This document shows, piece after piece, positions 24,348-31,748 of a DNA stretch of 64,000 nucleotides. The stretch is from Mesorhizobium sp. M7A.F.Ca.US.008.03.1.1. Lineage in GTDB: Bacteria; Pseudomonadota; Alphaproteobacteria; Rhizobiales; Rhizobiaceae. A model generated the notes under the pieces. The model was not told the origin of the DNA, ran no database searches, and saw only the letters and a program-made list of their open reading frames with translations. The DNA is taken from NCBI RefSeq assembly GCF_003997495.1, contig NZ_RZRU01000022.1, positions 1 through 64,000 on the forward strand, read 5' to 3'. Numbering within the stretch: the first letter of the stretch is position 1; every line of letters starts with the position of its first letter. The position numbers and the translations under genes are program-made.

Positions 24348-25202
24348 ATGAACTACCGCCACGCCTACCATGCCGGGAATTTCGCTGACGTCGTCAAGCA
24401 TGTCGTGCTGACGCGCTTGCTCGAGTATCTGAAGCAGAAGGACAAGGCGTTTCGGGTCGTCGACACCCATGCCGGCATTGGCCGCTACGACCTGTCGTCG
24501 CTCGAAGCGCAGAAGACGGGTGAGTGGCAAGGCGGCATCGGCAGGCTGATCGATGCCCCGTTTGCCGCGCCGGTGGCGGCGCTGCTCGCGCCCTATCTGG
24601 AGACAATACGGTCGCTCAACCCCGAGGGCGGCATTCAGAAATACCCGGGATCGCCATTGATTGCGCGCCATCTCATGCGCAAACAGGACAGGCTGACGGC
24701 GATCGAGCTGCACCCCAAGGATGCCGCGAGGCTGAGAATGTTCTTTGCCGGCGATTTCCAGGCCCGGATCATCGAACTCGATGGCTGGCTGGCGCTCGGC
24801 GCCCATCTGCCGCCGAAGGAAAAGCGCGGCCTGGTCCTCATCGATCCGCCATTCGAGGAAGCGGGTGAGTTCGAACGCCTCGTCGACGGGCTCGTGAGAG
24901 CCCACAAGCGCTGGCCCGGCGGCATCTACGCGCTCTGGTATCCGCTCAAGGACCGCAAGGCGATCATCGCTTTCCGCAAGGCGCTGAAGCAATCCGGCAT
25001 CCCGAAGCTGCTCGACATCGAATTCGAGATCAGGCCGGCCTCTTCGGAGCCCAGCCTCGACGGCAGCGGCATGGTGGTCGTCAACCCGCCCTTCACGCTG
25101 GAGGGTGAGCTGCGGACGCTGCTGCCCGGCTTGCACAGGCTGCTTGCGGTGGGCAGGCCAGCGCATTGGTCGCTGGAATGGCTGGCCGGCGAGCAGGCTT
25201 GA
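24348..25202 (+). CDS. rlmJ: 23S rRNA (adenine2030-N6)-methyltransferase RlmJ
   Basis: RlmJ methylates A2030 of 23S rRNA using SAM. The 284-residue protein begins with the invariant family start MNYRHAYHAGNFADVVKH, then shows the SAM-site region VVDTHAGIGRYDL and the catalytic motif VLIDPPFEEAGEF (DPPF). Length matches the family. It lies alone between a hypothetical membrane protein and a secreted protein. Confidence 0.96.
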   Translation: MNYRHAYHAGNFADVVKHVVLTRLLEYLKQKDKAFRVVDTHAGIGRYDLSSLEAQKTGEWQGGIGRLIDAPFAAPVAALLAPYLETIRSLNPEGGIQKYPGSPLIARHLMRKQDRLTAIELHPKDAARLRMFFAGDFQARIIELDGWLALGAHLPPKEKRGLVLIDPPFEEAGEFERLVDGLVRAHKRWPGGIYALWYPLKDRKAIIAFRKALKQSGIPKLLDIEFEIRPASSEPSLDGSGMVVVNPPFTLEGELRTLLPGLHRLLAVGRPAHWSLEWLAGEQA

Positions 25203-25395
25203 GGCGGGCTCATTGACGACCCGGGACCGCGCTCTTTTGGATCCGGACATGGACGTGCCAGAGCCATTCCGGTGCGGTGCAAATTCGGCTTTGGTCAAAA
25301 AGCAGTTTCAAACTGGGAAACCATTGTCAACGCAACCGCTTGACCGCCGCCGAGCGAATCCGCACAGTGCGCGCAATCGACCTTGAGAGGCTGCC

Positions 25396-25848
25396 ATGAC
25401 TCGCTTCGCCAAATCCGCCCTTGCCGCCCTGATTTCGCTCTGCACCCCGCTTGCCGCGCCTCTCGGTGTCACCCAGACCGTGCAGGCCGCCGATCTTGCG
25501 GTCTATTCCGATGAAGACAGCGGGGTCTGCGGTCAGCCTTGGGTGCTGAACAAGATCACCAGCCGCTTTTCCTATCAGGTGCATCACGTGCCGCATCTGC
25601 CTGATGTGCAGATCACCGATTTCCGGCGCATTCACCAGCATCGCTATCTGGCGGCCAACGATACCTGGCCGATCGGTCGCCGTTATTGCGGGGCCACCGT
25701 CAGCCTGTCCGACGGCCGCGATCGCACCATCTGGTACCTGATCGAGGAAGGCCAGGGCTTTGCCTCGATCGGCGACAACGTCGAATTCTGCGTCTCGGGC
25801 TTCGACCGCTGGATGGTCTACAACGGCCGCTGCCGCATTCTGCGCTAA
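25396..25848 (+). CDS. Secreted cysteine-containing protein of unknown function
   Basis: The 150-residue protein has a typical signal peptide (MTRFAKSALAALISLCTPLA, cleaved probably after VQA) and a mature part of about 120 residues with four cysteines (SGVCGQPW, RRYCGATV, VEFCVSGF, NGRCRILR), likely two disulfides. The cysteines, several histidines (YQVHHVPHLPDV, IHQHRYL) and a conserved-looking tryptophan core suggest a small periplasmic domain. I do not recognise the family by name. It has its own 190-base upstream region and is followed by the TetR regulator 135 bases later, so it is probably transcribed alone. Confidence 0.75.
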   Translation: MTRFAKSALAALISLCTPLAAPLGVTQTVQAADLAVYSDEDSGVCGQPWVLNKITSRFSYQVHHVPHLPDVQITDFRRIHQHRYLAANDTWPIGRRYCGATVSLSDGRDRTIWYLIEEGQGFASIGDNVEFCVSGFDRWMVYNGRCRILR

Positions 25849-25947
25849 ACCCGGTTTCCCCTTCCAATCTCTTTCGCGCCTGTGGCTTGATCGGCTGCAG
25901 GCGTTTTTCGTGCCGCGTTGACAGCAGGCGCGATCCGTCGCATAACT

Positions 25948-25967
25948 ATGAGACAGACCTGTCTCAT
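25948..25967. promoter_or_regulatory. Operator-like palindrome upstream of the TetR gene
   Basis: The sequence ATGAGACAG-AC-CTGTCTCAT has exact nine-base arms around a two-base centre and ends 16 bases before the TetR start codon. Palindromes of this size directly before a tetR-family gene are normally the regulator's own operator. Confidence 0.7.
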
Positions 25968-25982
25968 CACTCGGTAGGCGCC

Positions 25983-26564
25983 ATGACACCATCGCCCGTT
26001 TCCGATAAGCGCCAGCACGTCGTTGAAACGGCCTACGTGCTGTTCAAGCGGGCCGGCTTCCATGCGACCGGTATCGACCGGATCATCGCCGAGGCCGATG
26101 TGGCCAAGATGACGATGTATCGCCACTTTCCCAGCAAGGACGAACTGATCGTCGAGGTGCTCGACTATCGCGCCATGCGTTTCGACCGCCAGCTCGACCG
26201 GCTCGCCCAAGAGGGCATTCCGCCGGAACAGAAGATCGGAAGAATCTTCGACTGGCATGCACGCTGGTTCCGCAGTGCGGATTTCCATGGCTGTCTGTTC
26301 GCACATGCGCTGGCCGAGTTCGGCGATCCCGGGCATCCGGTTTTCAAGGCCGTTGTCAGGCAGAAGAACGGCCTCAAGCGGCGCATGCGGTCTATCCTCG
26401 AAGAGGTGATGCCGCGCGGCCGCGCCGAGAGCGTGGCGGCGACACTGCTTATGCTGATCGAAGGTGCGACCTTGCTGGCGCAGATGGGGCAGGCCGACGC
26501 CGCCATTCGCGACGCCCGCAAGGCGGCCATGGGCATCGTCGCTGCTTCGCGCAGGCCGCAATGA
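25983..26564 (+). CDS. TetR-family transcriptional regulator
   Basis: The 193-residue protein has an N-terminal helix-turn-helix (VVETAYVLFKRAGFHATGID then RIIAEADVAKMTMYRHFPSK), the classical TetR DNA-binding domain, and a C-terminal ligand domain. The ATG at 25983 is chosen because the in-frame sequence upstream is non-conserved and contains the palindromic operator. It overlaps the EamA-family transporter gene by four bases (ATGA), so the two are co-transcribed and probably co-regulated through the operator at 25948-25967. The ligand is unknown but may be exported by the transporter. Confidence 0.9.
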   Translation: MTPSPVSDKRQHVVETAYVLFKRAGFHATGIDRIIAEADVAKMTMYRHFPSKDELIVEVLDYRAMRFDRQLDRLAQEGIPPEQKIGRIFDWHARWFRSADFHGCLFAHALAEFGDPGHPVFKAVVRQKNGLKRRMRSILEEVMPRGRAESVAATLLMLIEGATLLAQMGQADAAIRDARKAAMGIVAASRRPQ

Positions 26565-27397
26565 GCCCGCTGGTCATCGGGCTCGCATTGTTTGCGGCGA
26601 TCCTGCACGCAACCTGGAACGCGTTCCTGCGCACGGGGGCCGACAGGTTGTGGACCGTCACCGTCATGAGCTTTTCCAGTACGGCGCTCGCCATCCCCTT
26701 CGCCTTCTTCCACGCCCTTCCAGCCGCGCCGGCCTGGTCCTACATCGTGCTCTCGGCCAGCCTGCAGGTTGGCTACAGTTTGTTTCTGGTGGCCGCCTAC
26801 AGATATGGCGAACTGGGACAGGTCTATCCGATCGTTCGCGGCAGCGTGCCGCTGCTTGTCACGCTCGGCGGGTTCTTCCTGGCCAACCAGCAGCTCACTC
26901 TGCCGCAGACCATCGGTGTCGCGCTGGTCGCGGGCGGCATCATGGGCCTTTCTCTCGGAAGGGGCAGGGCCGCCACGACATCGATATTCTATGCGTTGGC
27001 AACGGGAGCTATCATCGCCGCCTATGCGACGGTCGATGCGCTCGGCGTTCGGGCGGCGGGAAACGCCGGCGCCTACACCGCATGGGTCCTGCTGATCTAC
27101 GGCGCGTTGCTGCCGGCGGCCTTCGTCGCCTGCCGTGGCCGGCTCATAGTCGACCTGCGTGCGCCGGAAACCTGGAAGGCGCTGGGCGGCGGCCTGTTTG
27201 CACTACTGGCCTACGGAGTCGTGGTCGCGGCTTTCGCGCTTGGACCGGCAGGGCCGATCACCGCGATCCGCGAAACCAGCGTCGTCTTCGCGGCCTTCAT
27301 CGGACGCCTGTTCCTGGGCGAGGTGCTGACGCCGCGGCGGGTCGGCGCCTGCGCCATCGTCGCGCTCGGCGCCATCTGCCTTGGCTATCAGCCGTGA
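26561..27397 (+). CDS. EamA/DMT-family transporter
   Basis: The 278-residue protein has about ten hydrophobic segments in two EamA halves: the first begins LFAAILHATWNAFLRTGADR and the second ends around TAIRETSVVFAAFIGRLFLG with VGACAIVALGAICLGYQP. The motif RETSVVFAA, with E in a helix, is typical of one DMT exporter subgroup. Members usually export small metabolites or drugs. It is coupled to the TetR gene through a four-base overlap. The substrate cannot be predicted. Confidence 0.88.
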   Translation: MSPLVIGLALFAAILHATWNAFLRTGADRLWTVTVMSFSSTALAIPFAFFHALPAAPAWSYIVLSASLQVGYSLFLVAAYRYGELGQVYPIVRGSVPLLVTLGGFFLANQQLTLPQTIGVALVAGGIMGLSLGRGRAATTSIFYALATGAIIAAYATVDALGVRAAGNAGAYTAWVLLIYGALLPAAFVACRGRLIVDLRAPETWKALGGGLFALLAYGVVVAAFALGPAGPITAIRETSVVFAAFIGRLFLGEVLTPRRVGACAIVALGAICLGYQP

Positions 27398-27434
27398 CGG
27401 AAATGCGCATCGCGCAAGATGCCCGGTCACCACG

Positions 27435-27746
27435 CTATTTCCTGCGCGCCGCCGCCTCGGCCTGGTCGAGGATCTTGCGCAGGAATGCAGCGTGGCCGCG
27501 GAACGCGCGCCGTCCGCTCGTCGTCGCCTTGACGCGCGTCTGCGGCCGGCGGCCGACGAACAGCTTTTCGATGTCGACATAACCGGCCCTGGCCAGCGTA
27601 TCGAGATGCGCGCCGAGATTGCCATCGGTGACGTCCACGATGGCCTTCAGCCCGGTGAAGTCCAGCGTTTGACGCCTTTCCAGCATGCTCAGCGCGGCCA
27701 TGATCCTGAGCCTGGTGCTCTGGTGGATGATTTCGTCGGCACTCAC
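27435..27746 (-). CDS. Small winged-helix transcriptional regulator
   Basis: The 103-residue protein reads MSADEIIHQSTRLRIMAALS, then LDFTGLKAIVDVTDGNLGAH as the recognition helix region and AGYVDIEKLFVGRRPQTRVK as the wing. This is the MarR/ArsR-like winged-helix layout (HTH_27-type) with no added ligand domain. The start is taken as GTG 27746 because GGAG lies nine bases upstream; a longer frame upstream lacks family character. A short reading frame (27743-27862) ends inside this start codon, so translation may be coupled. A perfect palindrome at 27877-27890 is a candidate operator. Confidence 0.83.
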   Translation of the reverse strand: MSADEIIHQSTRLRIMAALSMLERRQTLDFTGLKAIVDVTDGNLGAHLDTLARAGYVDIEKLFVGRRPQTRVKATTSGRRAFRGHAAFLRKILDQAEAAARRK

Positions 27747-27862
27747 CGCTTGGCTCCGGCGCAGCCAAGCCGGAGGCCGCGGACAACCATGCCGCCGCCG
27801 TGGCGGACCGTCTTGGCAATCTCGAACGGCGACAGCGCCGCTTGCTCCTGTGCGATCGACAT
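27743..27862 (-). CDS. Possible 39-residue small protein coupled to the winged-helix regulator
   Basis: An ATG at 27862 opens a 39-codon frame starting MSIAQEQAALSPFEIAKTVR whose TGA overlaps the GTG of the regulator gene (GTGA). The peptide is amphipathic to mildly hydrophobic (GGGMVVRGLRLGCAGAKR) with one cysteine. It could be a true small protein or a translational leader for the regulator. The support is the overlap architecture and position; I know no homologue, and the ribosome binding site is weak. Confidence 0.4.
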   Translation of the reverse strand: MSIAQEQAALSPFEIAKTVRHGGGMVVRGLRLGCAGAKR

Positions 27863-27876
27863 TGAAGTGCTCTCGC

Positions 27877-27890
27877 ATTCTGTACAGAAT
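27877..27890. promoter_or_regulatory. Perfect palindrome ATTCTGTACAGAAT, candidate operator
   Basis: Fourteen bases are exactly self-complementary and lie just before the coupled small frame and regulator gene. Two further CTCTGTC boxes follow at about 27892-27915. Such symmetry upstream of a small regulator gene suggests autoregulation. Confidence 0.5.
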
Positions 27891-28319
27891 ACTCTGTCAC
27901 GTAGAGTTCTCTGTCAATTCACGAGCAAGCCTGTCTGCGATCGTGCTTGACAAGACGATGCACCGACCGGCTGTCGCATTGCAGTATAGATCGTCCGCCT
28001 GCACGAGATGATCGCACCGATGAGGCGGCGGTCATGATATTGGCGGCCGACGATCGACACCCAAAGCTGTTCACTGACCTTCGGAGCTTAACGGAGGAGC
28101 GGTCCCGCGGCGTGTGGAGAATGTCGGCGACACATTCCAGCCATTGGTCGAAGATCAGCAGTGAGTTTCTGCGACGATCAGCATGATCATGTGCCGATCG
28201 TAACCGAAATTTAAGCTGCGAAAATCAGTCTATTGCTTCGCTGGCTAGCAAGCCGCGAGTCAGATATGCATGAGCGCGCCGGGTCATTACGGCCGTCGGC
28301 ACAAAGGAAGGGGCATCGC
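27891..28319. other. Intergenic region between the winged-helix regulator and the H1-like gene
   Basis: About 430 bases between divergent genes. Apart from the CTCTGTC boxes at the left edge and a strong ribosome binding site (AGGAAGGGG) for the H1-like gene at the right edge, I see no gene, repeat or RNA that I can support. Confidence 0.4.
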
Positions 28320-28784
28320 ATGGCTAAGCAGTCATCCAAAGCGCCGGCGTCCAAAGCACCGGCAAAGAAAGCACCCGCAAAAGCAGCGACGGCAAAGGTC
28401 GCAGCTGCAGTGAAGAAAGCAGCACCCGCTGCCAAGCCGAAGGCCGCGGCGGCCAAGGCGAAAGCAGCGCCGGCCAAGAAGCCGGTAGCGAAAGCTGCTG
28501 CAAAACCGGCAGTGAAAAAGGCAGCACCCGCCAAGGCAGCGGCAAAGCCGGCTGCGAAGGCGGCACCGGCCAAGAAGCCTGCAGCGAAAGCCGCGGCGAA
28601 ACCCGCGGCGAAGAAGGCAGCGCCTGCCAAGAAACCGGCTGCCAAGGCTGCACCTGCCAAGAAGCCGGCTGCGAAGGCTGCTCCGGCAAAGAAGGCTGCG
28701 GCAGCGAAATCCTCAGCACCGGTGAAGAAAGCGGCACCTGCGGCCAAGCCGAAGGCAGCGCCCGCGAAGGCCGGCAAGAAGTAG
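28320..28784 (+). CDS. Histone H1-like Lys/Ala/Pro-rich DNA-binding protein
   Basis: The 154-residue protein is almost entirely lysine, alanine and proline in repeats of the type AAPAKKPAAKA and AAKPAAKKAAPAKK, as in eukaryotic H1 tails and the bacterial Hc1/Hc2 and AlgP type proteins. It has no folded domain, so it is probably an extended polycation that coats or condenses DNA or RNA. The ATG at 28320 has AGGAAGGGG a few bases upstream; the frame is open further but without such a site. The repeats make length changes by slippage likely between strains. Confidence 0.85.
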   Translation: MAKQSSKAPASKAPAKKAPAKAATAKVAAAVKKAAPAAKPKAAAAKAKAAPAKKPVAKAAAKPAVKKAAPAKAAAKPAAKAAPAKKPAAKAAAKPAAKKAAPAKKPAAKAAPAKKPAAKAAPAKKAAAAKSSAPVKKAAPAAKPKAAPAKAGKK

Positions 28785-28915
28785 TCGCGTCTTCCCTCGC
28801 CGGGGGCGGTGCCGAAACAGTCGAGGGCGGGTGCCTGATAGGCGCCCCGCTCGTTGTTCAGGCAGTCGGAAGGCGAGAACAGAGGCGGACGGAGGATATC
28901 TTTTCGCAGCTCCCA

Positions 28916-28953
28916 GGACTTCGCCATAGGGCGGAGTCCGGTGGGGCTTTTTT
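28916..28953 (+). terminator. Probable terminator downstream of the H1-like gene
   Basis: GGACTTCGCC and GGCGGAGTCC form a ten-pair stem (one G-T pair) around ATAG, which can be extended by AGCTCCC/GGGGCT, and is followed by TTTTTT. It is 130 bases after the H1-like stop codon. The rest of the 28785-29193 gap holds nothing I recognise apart from the ribosome binding region of the GST gene. Confidence 0.5.
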
Positions 28954-29193
28954 GTGTCATTAATGCGGGTGATTAAATATTGGCGCGAGGCTCTTCGGTC
29001 TTGCCTGTCGGCTGGCTGATCCGCGCGATCCCGGCAACTCGGCGACCATGGTGAAGCGCCGTCTTCTTGGAGCGCTCGCCAAACGGCCCTGGCCGATGCG
29101 TCGCTCGCTGGCGGCTGGGTTTTCCGCTTCTGGCCATTGCTCGATCGCGCCTGATCGGTCAACACTGCCGGCCTGCAAAACAGGAAACCGATC

Positions 29194-29790
29194 ATGCCCA
29201 GACTGCTCTATGCGTCCACCTCTCCCTACAGTTCCAAAGTGCGCATGGCAGCAGCCTATGCCGGCATCTACATCGAAACGGTGGCGGTCAGAACCGAGGA
29301 CAAACCGGCTGAACTGACCGGCGCCAACCCGCTCGGCAAGATCCCGGTTCTGGTGCTCGACGACGGTCGCTCCATCCATGACAGTCGCGCCATCACCCAG
29401 CATCTCAACCGTTTGTCGAAGAACGCGCTTTTTCCACGCAATCCCGACAAGCGGCTCGAGGCGGAAGTGCTGGAGGCATTGGCCGACGGCATTTGCGACT
29501 GCGCGCTGTCGATGGTCTATGAACGGCGCACGCGGCCAGAGGAGATGGTCTATCAGCCTTGGCTCGATCGCCAGTGGGCGAAGATCACGGCGGCACTCGA
29601 CCTGCTCAATGCCAATCCGCCGAAGCTGCCGAAAAAGATCACCGCCGGCCAGATGGCGCTGCGCGCTTGCCTTGGCTATCTCGCGCTGCGCTTTGCCGGA
29701 AAATGGGAAAAGGGTCGCGCCCGGCTGACACGATGGGCTGCGCGCTTCGACGAGAAGTTTCCAGAACTGAAGCCCTGCATTCCCGGTTGA
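29194..29790 (+). CDS. Glutathione S-transferase family protein
   Basis: The 198-residue protein has a thioredoxin-like N-terminal domain (LLYASTSPYSSKVRMAAAYA, with a serine in the usual catalytic region; NPLGKIPVLVLDDG with the cis-proline; IHDSRAITQHL for glutathione binding) and an all-helical C-terminal domain from about residue 85. Members conjugate glutathione or act in stress protection. It is a single gene bounded by the bidirectional terminator at 29858-29888. Confidence 0.9.
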   Translation: MPRLLYASTSPYSSKVRMAAAYAGIYIETVAVRTEDKPAELTGANPLGKIPVLVLDDGRSIHDSRAITQHLNRLSKNALFPRNPDKRLEAEVLEALADGICDCALSMVYERRTRPEEMVYQPWLDRQWAKITAALDLLNANPPKLPKKITAGQMALRACLGYLALRFAGKWEKGRARLTRWAARFDEKFPELKPCIPG

Positions 29791-29857
29791 TGGCCGATTA
29801 CCCCGGAATTGATTTCCCGGTTATCAGTTCGATCACCCGGGAAAATCACTCAGGCAC

Positions 29858-29888
29858 AAAAAAAGCCGGGCACGAGGCCCGGCTTTTT
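29858..29888. terminator. Bidirectional rho-independent terminator
   Basis: A seven-base A run, a GCCGGGC stem arm, the loop ACGAG, a GCCCGGC arm and five Ts form a perfect symmetric hairpin. It lies between the convergent GST gene (plus) and the porin-like gene (minus) and can serve both. Confidence 0.9.
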
Positions 29889-29908
29889 CGTGTCGTGGCT
29901 TGAACGAC

Positions 29909-30571
29909 TTAGAACTTCATACCGACGCCGAAGGTGACGCGGTTGTCGGTGGCCTTGACCTTGCCGATACCGTCGAAGCTCTTGCTGCCGAAGTCGGTGT
30001 AGCGGTACTCGACGCGGCCGAAGACATTGTCGGTCAGCTTGATGTCGGTGCCGAGACCGGCGGTCCAGCCGAGCATGGTGGCGCGGTCCGAACCATATAC
30101 GTCATCTTCGACCTTCAGGCTCCTTCCGGCGAGACCGCCGGTGCCATAGAGCAGGATTTCCGGAGTCACGGCGTAGCCGAGACGAGCTCGCAAAGAACCC
30201 TCGAAGCCGGCCTTGGAATTGACGCCATCCTCGTCGCCCTTGACGCCGTTGTAGCCGAGTTCGGCTTCAGCGCCGTAGACGAAGTTCTCCTGCTGCCACT
30301 GATAGCCGCCGAAGACGCTGCCGACGAAACCCTTGGTGCCGACGTCAACATTGTCAACACCCAGATCCTTTTCCTTGGTATGGCCGCTGAAGCCGTAGCC
30401 GACGTTGAGACCGGCGTAGGGACCGGCCCACGAAGCGACCGGAAGCTCAGCGATCGGCGCAGGTGCCGGCGGCTCTTCCGAAACCACGTCAGCAGCATAC
30501 GCAGTTCCGCTGAGGGCGAAGAGGCCGAGCGCCACGGCCAGCGGCCGTGCGAATTTTAGATTGGCTTGCAT
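29909..30571 (-). CDS. Outer-membrane beta-barrel protein (Omp25/Omp31/RopB family)
   Basis: The 220-residue protein has a signal peptide ending TAYAADVV, a short proline-rich linker (EEPPAPAPIAE), the family start WAGPYAGLNVGYGFSG and then an eight-strand barrel ending in VTFGVGMKF, with a C-terminal phenylalanine for BAM recognition. Such proteins are abundant small outer-membrane proteins in Rhizobiales and Brucella (Omp25). It is alone in its transcript and terminates at 29858-29888. Confidence 0.93.
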   Translation of the reverse strand: MQANLKFARPLAVALGLFALSGTAYAADVVSEEPPAPAPIAELPVASWAGPYAGLNVGYGFSGHTKEKDLGVDNVDVGTKGFVGSVFGGYQWQQENFVYGAEAELGYNGVKGDEDGVNSKAGFEGSLRARLGYAVTPEILLYGTGGLAGRSLKVEDDVYGSDRATMLGWTAGLGTDIKLTDNVFGRVEYRYTDFGSKSFDGIGKVKATDNRVTFGVGMKF

Positions 30572-30983
30572 TGTTCTTTACTCCTTAAGCCACAGGACAC
30601 AGGCTTGTTTCTCACGATCGCCATCGACCCGTCCGGGGGGTGAAACGGATCTGGCGTTCGTCGGTTCCAAATGTCGTGTCAAAATGCGGCTGAAGCGAAC
30701 CTGAACTTGGGTCATTCCCCGGCACGAATGAGGCAGAACCTTGACGTTGCATCTTCGCAACAGCGAAATGGCAGGAACCATCCCGTGCTGCGCTGCACAC
30801 CGCTTGGTGCAAGGACTCCAGCACCCTATATTGCGGTGGGGCACACCTGAGCCAGGGCGGGGTCGGGATATCAAACGGCCGTTTCGCCACAATGCTGCCC
30901 AGGGTGCGAACACCATTTAACGCATGCCGGGCCATATTTCGCCGGCACTGCTTTTTCGGGCCGAAATTGAGGATTGACACTAT
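30572..30983. other. Divergent intergenic region between the porin-like gene and the SDR gene
   Basis: This 410-base stretch must hold the promoters of two divergent genes. I found no clear palindrome, open frame or RNA signature. A TAAGGAG-like site lies just before the porin start on the minus strand. Confidence 0.4.
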
Positions 30984-31748
30984 ATGAGCAAAGCCACTGT
31001 CACAGCGCTGGTGACGGGCGGGGCCAGGCGGATCGGCAGGGCGATCGTCGAGGATCTCGCCGCCCACGGTTTTGCCGTCGCCATCCATTGCAACCGCTCG
31101 CGCACCGAGGCCGATGCGTTGGCTGCCGAAATCATTGCCGGAGGTGGCCGCGCCGCCGTGGTCGCCGCCGACCTGACCGACATGGATGCCGTTGGCGATC
31201 TCGTCGGCCAGGCGCAAGCAGCGCTCGGGCCGATCCGGCTGCTGGTCAATAATGCGTCACTGTTCGAGGACGATTCGGTTCTGGATTTCGACTGGCGTGC
31301 CTGGGACCGGCACTTTGCCGTCCATGTGAAAGCGCCCGCGCTCCTGGCGCAGAATTTTGCCCGGGCGTTGCCGGCAGGGCAGGAGGGCTTGATCGTCAAC
31401 ATGATCGACCAGCGCGTCTGGCGGCCGACGCCGCGCTATTTCTCCTATGCGCTGTCCAAATCGACGCTGTGGACGGCCACCCAGATGATGGCGCAAGCGC
31501 TCGGTCCCCGCATCCGCGTCAATGCCATCGGCCCGGGGCCGACACTGAAGAACGCGCGTCAGGACGACGGCGATTTTGCCGCACAGGTCGATGGCTTGAT
31601 CCTCAAGCGCGGCCCGGAATTGCCGGAATTCGGCGCCACGATCCGCTATCTCTGGGAAGCGCGCTCGGTCACCGGCCACATGATCGCGCTTGATGGCGGC
31701 CAGCATCTTGCGTGGCAGACGCCCGATGTGACAGGCATGACGGAATGA
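30984..31748 (+). CDS. Short-chain dehydrogenase/reductase (FolM/pteridine-reductase-like)
   Basis: The 254-residue SDR has ALVTGGARRIGRAIVEDLAA for NADP(H) binding (the R-R after GGA favours NADPH), NNASLFEDDS, and the catalytic YFSYALSKSTLW (Y-x3-K). The TGGARRIGR start and the VWRPTPRYFSYALSKS region resemble FolM/pteridine-reductase-type enzymes, so dihydromonapterin or dihydrofolate reduction is a possibility. Its stop overlaps the uvrC start by four bases (ATGA); SDR-uvrC-pgsA-moaD-moaE is a conserved rhizobial order. Confidence 0.88.
   Translation: MSKATVTALVTGGARRIGRAIVEDLAAHGFAVAIHCNRSRTEADALAAEIIAGGGRAAVVAADLTDMDAVGDLVGQAQAALGPIRLLVNNASLFEDDSVLDFDWRAWDRHFAVHVKAPALLAQNFARALPAGQEGLIVNMIDQRVWRPTPRYFSYALSKSTLWTATQMMAQALGPRIRVNAIGPGPTLKNARQDDGDFAAQVDGLILKRGPELPEFGATIRYLWEARSVTGHMIALDGGQHLAWQTPDVTGMTE

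Noticed and set aside
25686..25982. N-terminal extension of the TetR protein
   Set aside because: The extension overlaps the preceding gene in another frame and includes the palindromic operator; the TetR domain begins just after ATG 25983.
28320..28784. Repeated DNA that could look like a CRISPR-like or tandem-repeat array
   Set aside because: The repeats are in frame, irregular in spacing and encode a Lys/Ala/Pro protein with a good ribosome binding site; there are no unique spacers or cas genes.
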